From Intestinimonas butyriciproducens (GTDB lineage: Bacteria > Bacillota > Clostridia > Oscillospirales > Oscillospiraceae), in NCBI RefSeq assembly GCF_004154955.1, contig NZ_CP011524.1, positions 2,232,001 through 2,296,000 of the forward strand: a DNA stretch of 64,000 nt, in the 5' to 3' direction. The position numbers were made by a program, and so were the translations under genes. Under the pieces are notes generated by a model. That model ran no database searches, was not told where the DNA came from, and worked only from the letters and a program-made list of their open reading frames with translations. How positions within the stretch are numbered: position 1 is the stretch's first letter; each line of letters opens with the position of its first letter. Positions 17,086 through 26,109 of the stretch are shown piece after piece.

Positions 17086-17295
17086 ATGCCTAAGATCAAG
17101 CTGAAGACCCACAGCGGCGCGAAGAAGAGATTCAATCTCACCAAGAGCGGCAAGGTCAAGCGCGCTCACGCCTTTAAGTCCCACCTCCTCAACGGCCACG
17201 GCAAGGATACCAAGCGCAAGAGAGGCCTCCGGGCTGGCGCTTATGCGGACAAGACCAACGAGTCCGCGATCAAGCGTATGATCCCCTATAAATAA
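17086..17295 (+). CDS. rpmI: 50S ribosomal protein L35
   Basis: A 69-residue basic ribosomal protein: MPKIKLKTHSGAKKRFNLT at the N terminus and RKRGLRAGAYADKTNESAIKRM at the C terminus. ATG 17086 follows AAAGGAG. It lies 20 bases after infC and 35 before rplT. Slightly longer than the common 64-66 residues. Confidence 0.97.
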   Translation: MPKIKLKTHSGAKKRFNLTKSGKVKRAHAFKSHLLNGHGKDTKRKRGLRAGAYADKTNESAIKRMIPYK

Positions 17296-17330
17296 GAACT
17301 TTTTACCACAACATAGGAGGCTAATCGACA

Positions 17331-17687
17331 ATGGCTAGAGTGAAAGGCGCGATGATGACGCGCAAGAGAAGAAATAAGGTCCTGAAGCTGGCGAAGGGGT
17401 ACTGGGGTGCCAAGAGCAAGCACTTCAAGATGGCCAACGAGCAGGTCATGAAGTCCCTCAAGTACGCTTACACCGGCCGCCGCTTGAAGAAGCGTGATTT
17501 CCGTTCCCTGTGGATCACCCGCATCTCCGCGGCCTGCAAGATGAACGGCATGAACTATTCCACCTTTATGAACGGCCTGAAGAAGGCCGGCGTGGAGATC
17601 AACCGCAAGATGCTCTCCGAGCTGGCCGTCAACGACAAGGCCGCCTTCACCCAGCTCACTGAACTGGCCAAGTCCAAGCTGGCCTGA
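17331..17687 (+). CDS. rplT: 50S ribosomal protein L20
   Basis: A 118-residue L20: [20 protein letters not shown], then [20 protein letters not shown] and [19 protein letters not shown], all diagnostic. Needed for early 50S assembly and, in Firmicutes, the likely repressor acting on the leader upstream of infC. AGGAGG site at a normal distance. Followed by a strong terminator. Confidence 0.98.
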   Translation: MARVKGAMMTRKRRNKVLKLAKGYWGAKSKHFKMANEQVMKSLKYAYTGRRLKKRDFRSLWITRISAACKMNGMNYSTFMNGLKKAGVEINRKMLSELAVNDKAAFTQLTELAKSKLA

Positions 17688-17709
17688 TTTTCTTTCGTCA
17701 ATTGACACA

Positions 17710-17757
17710 AACCCCCGGCGTCTGTGTGGGAAACCCATCGAGACGCCGGGGGTTTTT
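17710..17757. terminator. Terminator of the infC operon
   Basis: A 14-bp stem AACCCCCGGCGTCT and its complement, followed by TTTTTG on the plus strand. It also faces the convergent rubredoxin gene. Confidence 0.88.
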
Positions 17758-17760
17758 GTA

Positions 17761-17919
17761 TTACATTTTGGAAAACTGTTCCTTCCCCAGTCCGCACAGC
17801 GGGCATACCCAGTCCTCCGGCAGCGCACTGAATGGCGTTCCAGCGGGTACACCGCCCTCAGAATCGCCCACTTCCGGGTCATAAATATAACCGCAGGCGT
17901 CACAGATGTATCTCTCCAC
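17761..17919 (-). CDS. Rubredoxin (52 residues, GTG start)
   Basis: A small iron-sulfur electron carrier. Translation of the minus strand from GTG 17919 gives [19 protein letters not shown] at the N terminus and [17 protein letters not shown] at the C terminus, with two CxxC iron-binding pairs (C-D-A-C and C-P-L-C). The GTG is eight bases after AAGGAGG; the nearby ATG is in another frame. Full length for a rubredoxin. It transfers electrons in oxygen or peroxide detoxification in anaerobes; no partner oxidoreductase lies next to it. Confidence 0.93.
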   Translation of the reverse strand: MERYICDACGYIYDPEVGDSEGGVPAGTPFSALPEDWVCPLCGLGKEQFSKM

Positions 17920-18088
17920 AGTCCATTCCTCCTTGTTCAAATTGACGATTGCTATTTTGCCCCAGCGGGACTAAGATATACCGGTGCTTCAGAGAAGCAG
18001 TGCCTCATGCTTCTTTCCGCCCCTGGCTGTTCCCCTTCCCCGGCGGCGGTCCCGCCGCTCCATTTTTAGAATCGAGGTGTTCCTCCGC

Positions 18089-19390
18089 ATGGAATCCTAT
18101 CATTTTCTTCTGGATCTGGCGCTCATTCTCGTCAGCACCAAGCTCCTCGGCATCGTCACCAAGCGCTTCGCCATGCCCCAGGTGGTGGGCGCGCTGGTGG
18201 CCGGACTGATATTCGGCCCCGCATTTCTGGGTCTTCTCCAAGAGACCGCCTTCATCGACCAGGTGGCGGAGCTGGGTGTGATCATCCTTATGTTCACCGC
18301 CGGCCTGGAGACGGATATTCACGAGCTCAAAAAGTCCGGCGGTCCAGCCTTTGTGATCGCTTTGTGCGGCGTCCTGCTCCCTCTGGCAGGCGGCTTTCTT
18401 CTGTCCGCCGCTTTCAACCGCGGCGCAGAGCACCTCCTGGAAAACGTCTTTATCGGCATCATCCTCACCGCCACCTCGGTGAGCATCACGGTGGAGACCC
18501 TCCGGGAGATGGGCAAACTCTCCACCCGCTCGGGCAACGCCATTTTGGGCGCCGCCCTTATCGACGACATCCTGGGTATCGTGGCCCTCACCCTCATCAC
18601 CAGCCTGGCGGATGAGAGCGTGAACATTGTCACCGTCCTGCTGAAAATCGTGGCATTCTTCGTTGTGGCCCTGGTCCTGGGCGTATTCCTGCACAAGCTC
18701 ATTGAAAAGGTTACCGGCGGAGCGGGCAGGGACCGGAAGCGCTACGCCATCCTCGCCTTTGCCATGTGCCTCTTCTTCTCCTACGGGGCGGAGCAGTTTT
18801 TTGGCGTGGCCGATATTACGGGAGCCTATATTGCCGGCCTGATCATCTCCAACACCTCACGGGCCACCTATGTCGCGGCAAAGTGCGAGACCATCTCGTA
18901 TATGTTCTTCTCTCCCGTTTTCTTTGCCAGTATCGGGGCGAAAGTGGTCCTGCCGGAAATGAGCGCCTCCATCGTGCTTTTCTCCCTGCTTCTCATCGCA
19001 GTGGCCGTGATTACCAAGGTGATCGGCTGTGGACTGGGCGCCAAGCTGTGCCGTTACTCCGGCAAAGAGTGCGTCCAGATCGGCGTGGGCATGATCTGCC
19101 GCGGTGAGGTGGCCCTCATCGTCACCACAAAGGGGATCTCCCTGGGGATGCTCCAGCCGGAATATGTGGCCCCCGTCATCCTCATGGTGGTGGCCAGCAC
19201 CATCTGCACACCCATCCTTCTCAAACTGGTGTACCGTGGCCGTAAGGAATACGGCGATCTGGTCCAGAGCGATCTGGTGGACCAGTATGAGGCGGTGCAG
19301 GACCTGGATCTTGCCGCGCAGTCCGTCTTGGAGGACCATGAGCAGCTTGTCAAGCAGGGCAAGGCGCTCCAGGAAAAGCATACGAACTAG
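18089..19390 (+). CDS. CPA2-type cation:proton antiporter
   Basis: A 433-residue, about 12-segment antiporter. The monovalent cation:proton antiporter-2 features are [35 protein letters not shown] and [11 protein letters not shown], where the DD pair sits at the ion-binding position. The C-terminal tail of about 50 residues is soluble and lacks a TrkA-N domain, so it is KefB-like only in the membrane part. ATG 18089 follows GAGGTG. Probably Na+ or K+ exchange for pH or salt control. Confidence 0.88.
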   Translation: MESYHFLLDLALILVSTKLLGIVTKRFAMPQVVGALVAGLIFGPAFLGLLQETAFIDQVAELGVIILMFTAGLETDIHELKKSGGPAFVIALCGVLLPLAGGFLLSAAFNRGAEHLLENVFIGIILTATSVSITVETLREMGKLSTRSGNAILGAALIDDILGIVALTLITSLADESVNIVTVLLKIVAFFVVALVLGVFLHKLIEKVTGGAGRDRKRYAILAFAMCLFFSYGAEQFFGVADITGAYIAGLIISNTSRATYVAAKCETISYMFFSPVFFASIGAKVVLPEMSASIVLFSLLLIAVAVITKVIGCGLGAKLCRYSGKECVQIGVGMICRGEVALIVTTKGISLGMLQPEYVAPVILMVVASTICTPILLKLVYRGRKEYGDLVQSDLVDQYEAVQDLDLAAQSVLEDHEQLVKQGKALQEKHTN

Positions 19391-19414
19391 GCCGCCACAT
19401 TTTCGGTACAAGCC

Positions 19415-19462
19415 AAACGGCGCGGACCGTTTTCCTGAGAGGGAAACGGTCCGCGCCGTTTT
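19415..19462. terminator. Bidirectional terminator after antiporter
   Basis: An 18-bp perfect stem AAACGGCGCGGACCGTTT and its complement, followed by TTGTGTTTT on the plus strand. The remaining sequence up to 19612 holds nothing I can assign. Confidence 0.85.
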
Positions 19463-19612
19463 GTGTTTTCCGAAAATCAGGCCGGTTGGATACATGGAAA
19501 CAGGCCCAGCGGCAGGGGCTTCGCCCGTCCGGCAAACCATTCTTTGCGGAAGTGCTGTCCGGATGAAAGAACACCCGCCGACAGGGCGTTTTCACAATGT
19601 CCACACAAGATC

Positions 19613-19798
19613 TCAGCGGCAGTGCTCACAGCCGCCGAGCTGAAAGGACGCGCATTCGGTGGCGGTGCAATCGGTGACCTTGGGGTCACAGCAGCCCACC
19701 TTGATCTCATTGAGAGAACAATGGTTCTGGTCCTTGCAGTGATAGGCGCAGCTTGTCACCGTACAAGCGATGCTGGGATTGGCATTTCTGTGTTCCAT
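19613..19798 (-). CDS. DUF1540 domain protein
   Basis: A 61-residue cysteine-rich protein, MEHRNANPSIACTVTSCAYH..., with nine Cys and a His in a spaced pattern (CTVTSCAYHC, CSLN, CC, CTATECASF, CEHC). The pattern suggests a metal-binding fold. DUF1540 proteins are common in spore-formers and of unknown function. ATG 19798 follows AAAGGAGG. A single domain copy is present. Confidence 0.88.
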   Translation of the reverse strand: MEHRNANPSIACTVTSCAYHCKDQNHCSLNEIKVGCCDPKVTDCTATECASFQLGGCEHCR

Positions 19799-19853
19799 CG
19801 TACATAGACCTCCTTTGTTTGGTACGCCGTTAGTATGTACGCCGGAGCGCAAA

Positions 19854-20705
19854 TTATTCGACGGACTTAACTTCTTTCTGCTCCTCCTCCGCAGGCAGCA
19901 CCTGAGGGATGAACCGGCGGGCAAACTGTCCTTTGCCCCGGGATTTCACATAAAAATAGCCAATGACGGAAAAAACGACTGCTCCGATAAAGTTCACGAA
20001 CAGATCCTTCATCGTGTCCAAAATCCCGATATCCAGGTAACCGCCCAGTCCCAGCGCATGCTGTACGCCGTCGGCGGTGACCACGATCACGTCGGTGATA
20101 TCCCGGATGGCGGTGGGGTGGTTGCCGCCCAGCGGGTCCAGCATGACCGAAGAGATGGAGTGGACCACCGTGTCCTTCTGCATATCCAGCAGAAAGAAGT
20201 GGTCCATGGTGCATTCAAAGAATTCCCACAACACGCCGATGGTCATGGAGAAGCAGAACGCCACCAGGGCCAGGAACAGCGGGGACAGCGAGATGGAGAA
20301 TCGTTCGCTTCGGTTGAGGATATCCACCAGGGCGAAGCCGATGGCGGCGCAGAGGAACCCGTTGAGGGTGTGGAGCATGGTGTCCCAGTAGGGGAACGTA
20401 ATGTAGTACGCTTGGATCTCCCCCAGAATTTCTGCGGCGAAGATAAAGAGGAGGATGATGACCTCCAGCGTGTCCGGCAGGTCGATGTGGATCTTTCGTT
20501 CAATAAAGGTAGGGACCAGAAACAGGATCAGCGTGAGGATACAGAGAAACACATTTTCAAAGTTACCATTGAGAAATTGGGCCACCATCACAAGAATGAC
20601 CAGGATGCGCAGGACCACGTAGAGCGTGGCCACGCCCTTTTTCTGCTTGATCTCCTCTCGCAGGGTCATACCGCCTCTGGAAAGATTCTTTCTTTGTCTC
20701 ATCAT
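19854..20705 (-). CDS. DUF2238/YjdF-like membrane protein
   Basis: A 283-residue polytopic membrane protein with about seven TMs. The signature regions are YWDTMLHTLNGFLCAAIGFALVDILNR and GVLWEFFECTMDHFFLLDMQKDTVVHSI, with conserved charged residues inside helices. The second half holds DPLGGNH...RDITDVIVVTADGV. The family is uncharacterised. ATG 20705 has AAGGAGG upstream; a second ATG follows directly. Ends in a Glu-rich tail. Confidence 0.82.
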   Translation of the reverse strand: MMRQRKNLSRGGMTLREEIKQKKGVATLYVVLRILVILVMVAQFLNGNFENVFLCILTLILFLVPTFIERKIHIDLPDTLEVIILLFIFAAEILGEIQAYYITFPYWDTMLHTLNGFLCAAIGFALVDILNRSERFSISLSPLFLALVAFCFSMTIGVLWEFFECTMDHFFLLDMQKDTVVHSISSVMLDPLGGNHPTAIRDITDVIVVTADGVQHALGLGGYLDIGILDTMKDLFVNFIGAVVFSVIGYFYVKSRGKGQFARRFIPQVLPAEEEQKEVKSVE

Positions 20706-20821
20706 CGGCCTCCTTCCGGCGCAGGGCGCCGGCGCTCGAAATCCCGTTTATTCTATCACAGCCCGAATGACGACGCAAGGGATAAGCCCCATTGGCATAG
20801 AATGGAGCGAGGTGATTATCT

Positions 20822-21034
20822 TTGGATCTACGCAACAATCAGATCCTGGTGGGGGAACTTCTGGATAATCCCGCCTCCAGGGCCGTCTTTCAAAAGCGGT
20901 TCGGGAAATATCTCAGCCACCCTATGGTGGCCACCGCCCGCACCCTGACACTCCAACAGCTCATCGGGTTCGCCCAAGTGTACTTACCCAAGCCGATCAT
21001 CCACGAAACATTGAAAGACCTCCGAAACCTGTGA
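20822..21034 (+). CDS. Hypothetical 70-residue protein (TTG start)
   Basis: Begins MDLRNNQILVGELLDNPASR at TTG 20822, seven bases after AGGTGA. The sequence is amphipathic with PMVATARTLTLQQLIGFAQVYLPKPII and no TM or Cys cluster. Coding is supported by the ribosome binding site and codon use like its neighbours. The segment resembles the C-terminal helical module that occurs at the ends of some Clostridial glycosidases, but that is a weak recollection. Confidence 0.6.
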   Translation: MDLRNNQILVGELLDNPASRAVFQKRFGKYLSHPMVATARTLTLQQLIGFAQVYLPKPIIHETLKDLRNL

Positions 21035-21130
21035 TCGAAAAAATGCCCGACCGAACGGGAAAGCGGGGGTTCGCCGCCCCCTTTTCCCCCGTGGCTGGTC
21101 CCGCGCGGCCCCTCTCCTTGGAAAGGCTGA

Positions 21131-21165
21131 GGCGGCGCTCTCCCGGTGAGAGCGCCGCCTTTCAG
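21131..21165 (+). terminator. Terminator after the 70-residue gene
   Basis: A 12-bp stem GGCGGCGCTCTC and its complement (loop CCGGT), followed by TTTC. The XRE regulator lies convergent just beyond. Confidence 0.7.
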
Positions 21166-21218
21166 CATGTGGTCTCAAAAACCGTTGGTTTCCTAAGGGG
21201 CCGTCCTTTTCGGATACG

Positions 21219-21464
21219 CTACCCCTCTGTATCCACAAGCTTCTGCATGGAGACTCCCAGAACACGCGAAAACGTAGTCAGCTCATAGTCCGCCACCACC
21301 CGCCCACCTGTTTCGATCCGGCTGATCGCCTTTTGATTGAGCTGAATGCCCTCCACTTGCATCCGCGCCGCCAGTTGTTCCTGTGAGAGCCGCTGGCGTT
21401 CCCGTTCCCTCCGAATCGCGCTGCCCGAAATGTTACATTTTCCCTTGAATTGATAGATTTTCAT
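21219..21464 (-). CDS. XRE-family HTH regulator
   Basis: An 81-residue single-domain regulator. The HTH_3 core reads GSAIRRERERQRLSQEQLAARMQ and then LNQKAISRIETGGRVVADYEL, with the recognition helix in the second part. ATG 21464 gives the shortest product consistent with the fold; the ribosome binding site is weak, and a TTG at 21491 is an alternative. Targets unknown. Confidence 0.85.
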   Translation of the reverse strand: MKIYQFKGKCNISGSAIRRERERQRLSQEQLAARMQVEGIQLNQKAISRIETGGRVVADYELTTFSRVLGVSMQKLVDTEG

Positions 21465-21643
21465 TTCGATTCCACGCCCTCTGTATTCCAAAGATGGATA
21501 ATTCGTATTGACGGTAGCATAGTTTTGGCGCTATACTATTCCAAAGATGACTAAACTGCGATTTTTATCCACCCGTGTGAACTCCAGGGCCCGCTTACAG
21601 AGACAGGGAGGTAATTATGACCGAACCACGCGCTTCCACCGCC

Positions 21644-21672
21644 TTGCATTTCCCTCCATATTCCGCTATAAT
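21644..21672 (+). promoter_or_regulatory. Sigma-A-like promoter of the ECF sigma gene
   Basis: TTGCAT (21644-21649), 17 bases, TATAAT (21667-21672), about 38 bases before the sigma gene start. An ECF-type GAAC motif is not obvious, so autoregulation is not shown. Confidence 0.7.
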
Positions 21673-21709
21673 AAACAGACATTCATCACAAAGGAGGTGT
21701 TCGCCCGAC

Positions 21710-22225
21710 ATGCAGGATACGGAACAGTGGTTCACGGCACTCTACGAGCAGAACGCCTCCAAAATGCTGCGCTATGCCTCCTATCAGCTTCGAAACGCCT
21801 CGATTGCGGAGGAACTGGTGGAAGAGGCCTTTGTTCGGCTCCTACAGCGTCGTGAGGAGCTTTGGGAGCACCCCAATCCGGCGGGGTGGCTCTGGAAAAC
21901 GCTTCAGCATCTGATCCTCACTGAGGTAAAGCTGGCGCGCTATCACCGGGAGGTCCCGCTGGAGCCCGCCCTCAATGCGGCCGTGCCGGAGATGGAGGTA
22001 TCCTCCCTGGCCGACTCGCTGCCCGAAGGGCTCAGCGACTCAGAGCGGGAGATTCTGATTCTCTTTTATGAGGAGGAGCTCACCCATCAGGAGATGTCCC
22101 GCCGTCTCGGCATCTCGGAGATGAACTCCAGGACACGGCTCTTCCGGGCCAAGAACCACTGCAAAAAACTTTTTGAGAGAAAAAATTGTGTCTGTGTCAC
22201 GAATGGCGGAGACAAATCGATATAA
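21710..22225 (+). CDS. RNA polymerase ECF-type sigma factor
   Basis: A 171-residue ECF sigma factor. Region 2 spans YEQNASKMLRYASYQLRNASIAEELVEEAFVRLL, and region 4 is LSDSEREILILFYEEELTHQEMSRRLG with its HTH. ATG 21710 follows AAAGGAGGT. Transcribed with the DUF4367 anti-sigma-like gene starting 28 bases downstream, the standard sigma/anti-sigma layout. It likely drives an envelope-stress regulon. Confidence 0.92.
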   Translation: MQDTEQWFTALYEQNASKMLRYASYQLRNASIAEELVEEAFVRLLQRREELWEHPNPAGWLWKTLQHLILTEVKLARYHREVPLEPALNAAVPEMEVSSLADSLPEGLSDSEREILILFYEEELTHQEMSRRLGISEMNSRTRLFRAKNHCKKLFERKNCVCVTNGGDKSI

Positions 22226-22253
22226 GAGTGAGACCGAAAGGAGGTGACGGGGC

Positions 22254-23558
22254 ATGGACAAGGAGCGGCTGGAGGCCATGGGCGCAGAAGCACTTGTAGA
22301 GGAGCTGTCGGACCGGCTGGACCAGATGGGCGAGGAGGGTTTCGATCCCGATGTGGTGGACGCTTACCTGGAGGTTCTGGGCCGCGAAGCCCCCGTGGCC
22401 TCCGGCTTTGATGTGCACGCCGCTGAAGAGGATTTTCGTGCCAGACATGCCGACCTCTTCGCGGCCCCAGCCCTCCAGGTGATGGAGGGGCGGCGGGCGG
22501 GCCGCCGGGTGCGCCGTGTGGCGGGGCGGGTCGCCGCGGTCGCCGCGGTGGTCGCCGTCAGTTCTGCGCTGGCAGCTCAGGGCATGGGGATTGATCTCTT
22601 CGGCGCCATCGCCCGCTGGAGCAAAGGTCAGTTTCGCTTTGATACTACCGGCACCCAGGAGGAGGGATATGCCCCCACCATCTGGGAAGACGACACCTTC
22701 TACTCCGACGGCCAGGCCGCGCTGGACGCTTACGGGGTGGAGGAGAAAATGATGCCCACCTGGAACCCGGTCCTTCCGGGGAGCGAGGTCCCGGGGCTGG
22801 AGGTGTCCGTCACGGAGGAGGACGGTGTCGTCCTCTTTGTGGAGGACCACCGCCTGACCGACGGGCGGGGCTATACCTACGAGGTGCGACAGCACCAGAG
22901 CGCCGAGGCCACCCAGGCCGATCTGGTGGGCGTGGACGCCTCCGACACCGAGGTGTACGAGTTCGACGGGCGCACCTACTATATTGCCCCCGCTGACACG
23001 GGGGAATACACCATCACATGGACGGTCGGCAAGTACTCCGGCAAGGTCTATGGAACGATGGACCTGGAGATGGCAAAACACTTTGCCCGCTCCGTCACCC
23101 AGTGGGATGATATCCCTTACGAACCCCCTGATATGAGTGTTCCCCCGGAGTTCGACACCATCCAAAAGGCAATGGCCGCTGTAGGGATCGATGCGCAGTA
23201 TGCCCCCGCCTGGCTTCCCGAGGGCTACGTTCCGGTCCAGTCCTCCACCTATGAGAGCGACTACGGCGGCTGGACCAGCGCCTCTCTGTACTATACCGAT
23301 ATTCAGGGAAAGCGCGACCTGGTCCTGGGCCTGGACTGGTATGAGGACCCCTCCGCCGCAGGCGGCAGGGTCTACGAAAAGGACGATACCCCTGTCGTGG
23401 AGTATGAGCGGGGCGGCATCACGTTCTACATCATGAACAACCTCACCCGTAAGACCGTCGCCTGGTTGGACGGGAACATCAGCGGCAGCTTCAGCGGCGA
23501 GCTGACGGTGGAAGAATGCCAGGATATCATCGATTCCATCCCCGCCTACGCGGAATAA
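22254..23558 (+). CDS. DUF4367-containing membrane protein, putative anti-sigma factor
   Basis: A 434-residue protein. The cytoplasmic N terminus (1-80) is acidic and helical (ELSDRLDQMGEEGFDPDVVD). A TM spans about residues 87-106 (VRRVAGRVAAVAAVVAVSS) and the rest is extracellular. The C-terminal region APAWLPEGYVPVQ...YSD and GGITFYIMNNLTRKTVAWLDGN matches DUF4367, a domain often fused to anti-sigma factors. No zinc-binding ZAS His-Cys motif is seen. It follows the sigma gene by 28 bases. Confidence 0.8.
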   Translation: MDKERLEAMGAEALVEELSDRLDQMGEEGFDPDVVDAYLEVLGREAPVASGFDVHAAEEDFRARHADLFAAPALQVMEGRRAGRRVRRVAGRVAAVAAVVAVSSALAAQGMGIDLFGAIARWSKGQFRFDTTGTQEEGYAPTIWEDDTFYSDGQAALDAYGVEEKMMPTWNPVLPGSEVPGLEVSVTEEDGVVLFVEDHRLTDGRGYTYEVRQHQSAEATQADLVGVDASDTEVYEFDGRTYYIAPADTGEYTITWTVGKYSGKVYGTMDLEMAKHFARSVTQWDDIPYEPPDMSVPPEFDTIQKAMAAVGIDAQYAPAWLPEGYVPVQSSTYESDYGGWTSASLYYTDIQGKRDLVLGLDWYEDPSAAGGRVYEKDDTPVVEYERGGITFYIMNNLTRKTVAWLDGNISGSFSGELTVEECQDIIDSIPAYAE

Positions 23559-23571
23559 ACTCCTAATAGTC

Positions 23572-23610
23572 AAAAAGAGGGCGCGCCCCACAGGGGCGCG
23601 CCCTCTTTTT
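23572..23610. terminator. Bidirectional terminator
   Basis: An 18-bp perfect stem AAAAAGAGGGCGCGCCCC and its complement with loop ACA, giving T-runs for both strands. It separates the sigma/anti-sigma unit from the convergent pseudouridine synthase gene. Confidence 0.9.
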
Positions 23611-23616
23611 GACCTT

Positions 23617-24525
23617 CTATTCCATCAGCGTCCGCATATCCGCCGGAAGCGGCGCCTTGAAAGACAGGCGCTCTCCCGTAATGGGTTGGAGCAGCTCCAG
23701 TTCCGAAGAGTGGAGCGCCGGCCGGCCGATCAACGCCCGGTCCTCCGTTCCATACAGGAAATCGCCCGCCAGCGGACAGCCCAGATGGGCCATGTGCACT
23801 CGGATCTGGTGGGTGCGCCCGGTCTCCAGCTCCAGGCGGACCAGCACCCGCTCCCCTTTCCGCCGCAGGACCCGATATCGGGTCCGAGCGGGCAGGCCGT
23901 CCGGACGGACCACCCTCGCCACAATAGAACCCTCCGCCATGCCGATGGGCGCATCCACCACCCCCTCCTCCGCCTGCGGCCCCCCCAGGCACACCGCCAG
24001 ATAGACCCGCCGGAACGCCGCCGTGTGGAGCTGTCTTTTCAGTCTCTCCTGGGCATGGGGATGCTTGGCCACCACCATCAGCCCGGAAGTCCCCTTGTCC
24101 AGGCGGTGGACCGGGTGAAAGTCGGCCTGGATACCCTGATCCCGGTAATACGCCATCAGAAAATTCCCAATGGTATCTGAAAGGTGTCCCGCCCCGGGGT
24201 GGACCAGAACGCCGGGCGCCTTATGGAGCACCAGCATATCTCCATCCTCGTATACGATGTCCAATGGGCCCGGAACAGGCGTCACGCCGCTGCGGAGCTC
24301 CGGGTCGGCCACCAGCACGGAGAGCACCTGTCCGGCCTCCGCCCGCCGGCTGGTGAACACCCGCTCGCCATCCAGGAGGATGCCCTCCGGAAGCCATTTG
24401 ATGCGCCGGATCACCGTCCCGGAGAGGCCCAATTCCTTTCGCAGGAGCGTGTCCACTTTCTGCCCCGCCCGGTCCTCCTCCACCCGCAGCGTGAGCCTGC
24501 GGACACCTTTCCCGTCATTTCCCAT
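23617..24525 (-). CDS. RluA-family pseudouridine synthase
   Basis: A 302-residue RNA-modifying enzyme. An S4 RNA-binding domain covers about residues 12-75. The catalytic core holds HRLDKGTSGLMVVAKH, with the active Asp in RLD, and RTHQIRVHMAHLGCPLAGD in motif III. It converts uridine to pseudouridine in rRNA or tRNA; which site is not readable. Divergent from hemW. Confidence 0.93.
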   Translation of the reverse strand: MGNDGKGVRRLTLRVEEDRAGQKVDTLLRKELGLSGTVIRRIKWLPEGILLDGERVFTSRRAEAGQVLSVLVADPELRSGVTPVPGPLDIVYEDGDMLVLHKAPGVLVHPGAGHLSDTIGNFLMAYYRDQGIQADFHPVHRLDKGTSGLMVVAKHPHAQERLKRQLHTAAFRRVYLAVCLGGPQAEEGVVDAPIGMAEGSIVARVVRPDGLPARTRYRVLRRKGERVLVRLELETGRTHQIRVHMAHLGCPLAGDFLYGTEDRALIGRPALHSSELELLQPITGERLSFKAPLPADMRTLME

Positions 24526-24545
24526 ACTGCGGGCCCTCCTCCTTC

Positions 24546-24574
24546 TTGCACAATGCTGAAAAAACCTTTATAAT
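24546..24574 (+). promoter_or_regulatory. Sigma-A promoter of hemW
   Basis: TTGCAC (24546-24551), 17 bases, TATAAT (24569-24574). It gives a leader of about 90 bases and lies in the AT-rich gap between rluA-type and hemW genes. Confidence 0.8.
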
Positions 24575-24673
24575 TATTATATATCATCCACGGACAAGGG
24601 GCAACACGCCCGGCGCCCGGTCCAAATGACCGGCCGCTCTCCGCGCGAAACGCCAGGACAAGGTGGGACCACC

Positions 24674-25888
24674 ATGAGCAAACAACTGGGCCTCTACATT
24701 CATATCCCCTTCTGCAAGAGCAAGTGCGATTACTGCGACTTCTATTCCCTGCCGGACCGGGAGGAGCGCATGGACGCCTACCAGAAGGCCCTGCTCACCC
24801 ACATTAAAGAGACTGCCCCTCAGGCCAGGGGCTATCTGGTGGACACCATCTATTTTGGGGGCGGCACTCCCAGCCTGTATGGAGAACGGCGCATCCGTGA
24901 ACTTCTGGCCGTGATCCGCCGCCGGTTCGAGGTCGCGGGCAATGCTGAGATCACACTGGAGGCCAATCCCGACAGCGCCGACAGACGCACGATGCTCCAC
25001 CTACGCCGCGCGGGCATCAACCGGATCTCCCTGGGGATGCAGTCCGCCCACGACGACGAGCTCTCCGCCCTCCACCGCCCCCACACGTTCCAGCAGGTGC
25101 AGGACGCGGTGGCGGCCATCCGGGCGGCCAAGATCAGAAATCTGAGCCTGGACCTCATGTACGGCCTGCCCGGCCAGGACATGGCCCGCTGGCAGGACTC
25201 GGTGGAGAAAGCCATCTCCCTCAAGCCGGAACATCTCTCCTGTTATGGTCTTAAAGTGGAGGAGGGCACCCCCCTCTGCGGACGGGTACGGCGGGGCGAG
25301 GTTCTTCCAAGCGACGACCAGCAGGCCGACATGTATCTGTGGATGGTGGCCCGGCTGGAGTCTGCGGGCTACCATCAGTACGAGATCTCCAACTTCGCCC
25401 AGTCCGGCTTTCAATCCCGCCACAACCTCAAATATTGGCTGACCCGCCCCTACCTGGGCTTTGGTCCGGGCGCTCATTCCGACTTCGGCGGACGCCGCTT
25501 CTCCTTCATGCGGGACCTGGACGGCTATATCGACGGCGTTCTGGGCGGCAAGCCCATTATCGACTCCGACGATCTTATCCCCAAGCGGGAGCGCTCAGGC
25601 GAATACCTGATGCTGCGCCTGCGGACGGTCCGCGGCATTGAGGAATGGGAATACCGCCGGGAATACTTTATGAATTTCGATCCCGTGGAGCAAAAGCTCT
25701 TTGCATATGAGCACAACGGCTGGGCCGCCCGGGACGGCCACCGCTGGCGGCTCACCCCCATTGGTTTCCTGCTCTCCAACCAGTTGATCGGGGAGCTCCT
25801 GGAGCTCCAGGAGAGCGCCACATTAGAGACGACCCTGCCCAAGGTGCGGGACACGCCCCCGCCGCAGCCGGACGGGGACACGCTGTGA
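24674..25888 (+). CDS. hemW: Radical SAM protein HemW (coproporphyrinogen III oxidase-like)
   Basis: A 404-residue radical SAM enzyme. YIHIPFCKSKCDYCDFYSLP carries the CxxxCxxC iron-sulfur motif. YFGGGTPSLYG is the SAM-binding GGE-like element. HemW is a heme chaperone in many bacteria, rather than the oxidase HemN, and lacks the additional N-terminal region of HemN, as here. ATG 24674 has AGGTGGGA upstream. Length is normal. Confidence 0.92.
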   Translation: MSKQLGLYIHIPFCKSKCDYCDFYSLPDREERMDAYQKALLTHIKETAPQARGYLVDTIYFGGGTPSLYGERRIRELLAVIRRRFEVAGNAEITLEANPDSADRRTMLHLRRAGINRISLGMQSAHDDELSALHRPHTFQQVQDAVAAIRAAKIRNLSLDLMYGLPGQDMARWQDSVEKAISLKPEHLSCYGLKVEEGTPLCGRVRRGEVLPSDDQQADMYLWMVARLESAGYHQYEISNFAQSGFQSRHNLKYWLTRPYLGFGPGAHSDFGGRRFSFMRDLDGYIDGVLGGKPIIDSDDLIPKRERSGEYLMLRLRTVRGIEEWEYRREYFMNFDPVEQKLFAYEHNGWAARDGHRWRLTPIGFLLSNQLIGELLELQESATLETTLPKVRDTPPPQPDGDTL

Positions 25889-25920
25889 ACAAGGACGGGC
25901 CTTGCCGGGCCCGTCCTTGT
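25889..25920 (+). terminator. Terminator after hemW
   Basis: An ACAAGGACGGGCC stem with its complement, directly after the stop. The tail is CTATCC, so T-poor. Confidence 0.6.
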
Positions 25921-26033
25921 CTATCCCAAGACTTGCCTCCGGGCCGGGGCGGAGAGCCCGCCCGACTTTTCTAACTTCTTTCTAACATCGTGTCCGCATA
26001 CCCTGAAACGACAGGTTTTGGCAGGGCCTGCCG

Positions 26034-26062
26034 TTTACAAGGCGGCGCGTTTGTGGTAGGAT
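26034..26062 (+). promoter_or_regulatory. Probable promoter of the SLH glycosidase gene
   Basis: TTTACA (26034-26039), 17 bases, TAGGAT (26057-26062), 48 bases before the start codon. Two mismatches to consensus, so moderate support. Confidence 0.5.
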
Positions 26063-26109
26063 GGACGATGACATTCCTTCCACCCTGCGACTATTTTTGG
26101 AGGCACATT

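Noticed and set aside
18361-18700. Hairpin-rich sequence within the antiporter gene
   Set aside because: Expected by chance in GC-rich coding sequence and not placed at a gene boundary.
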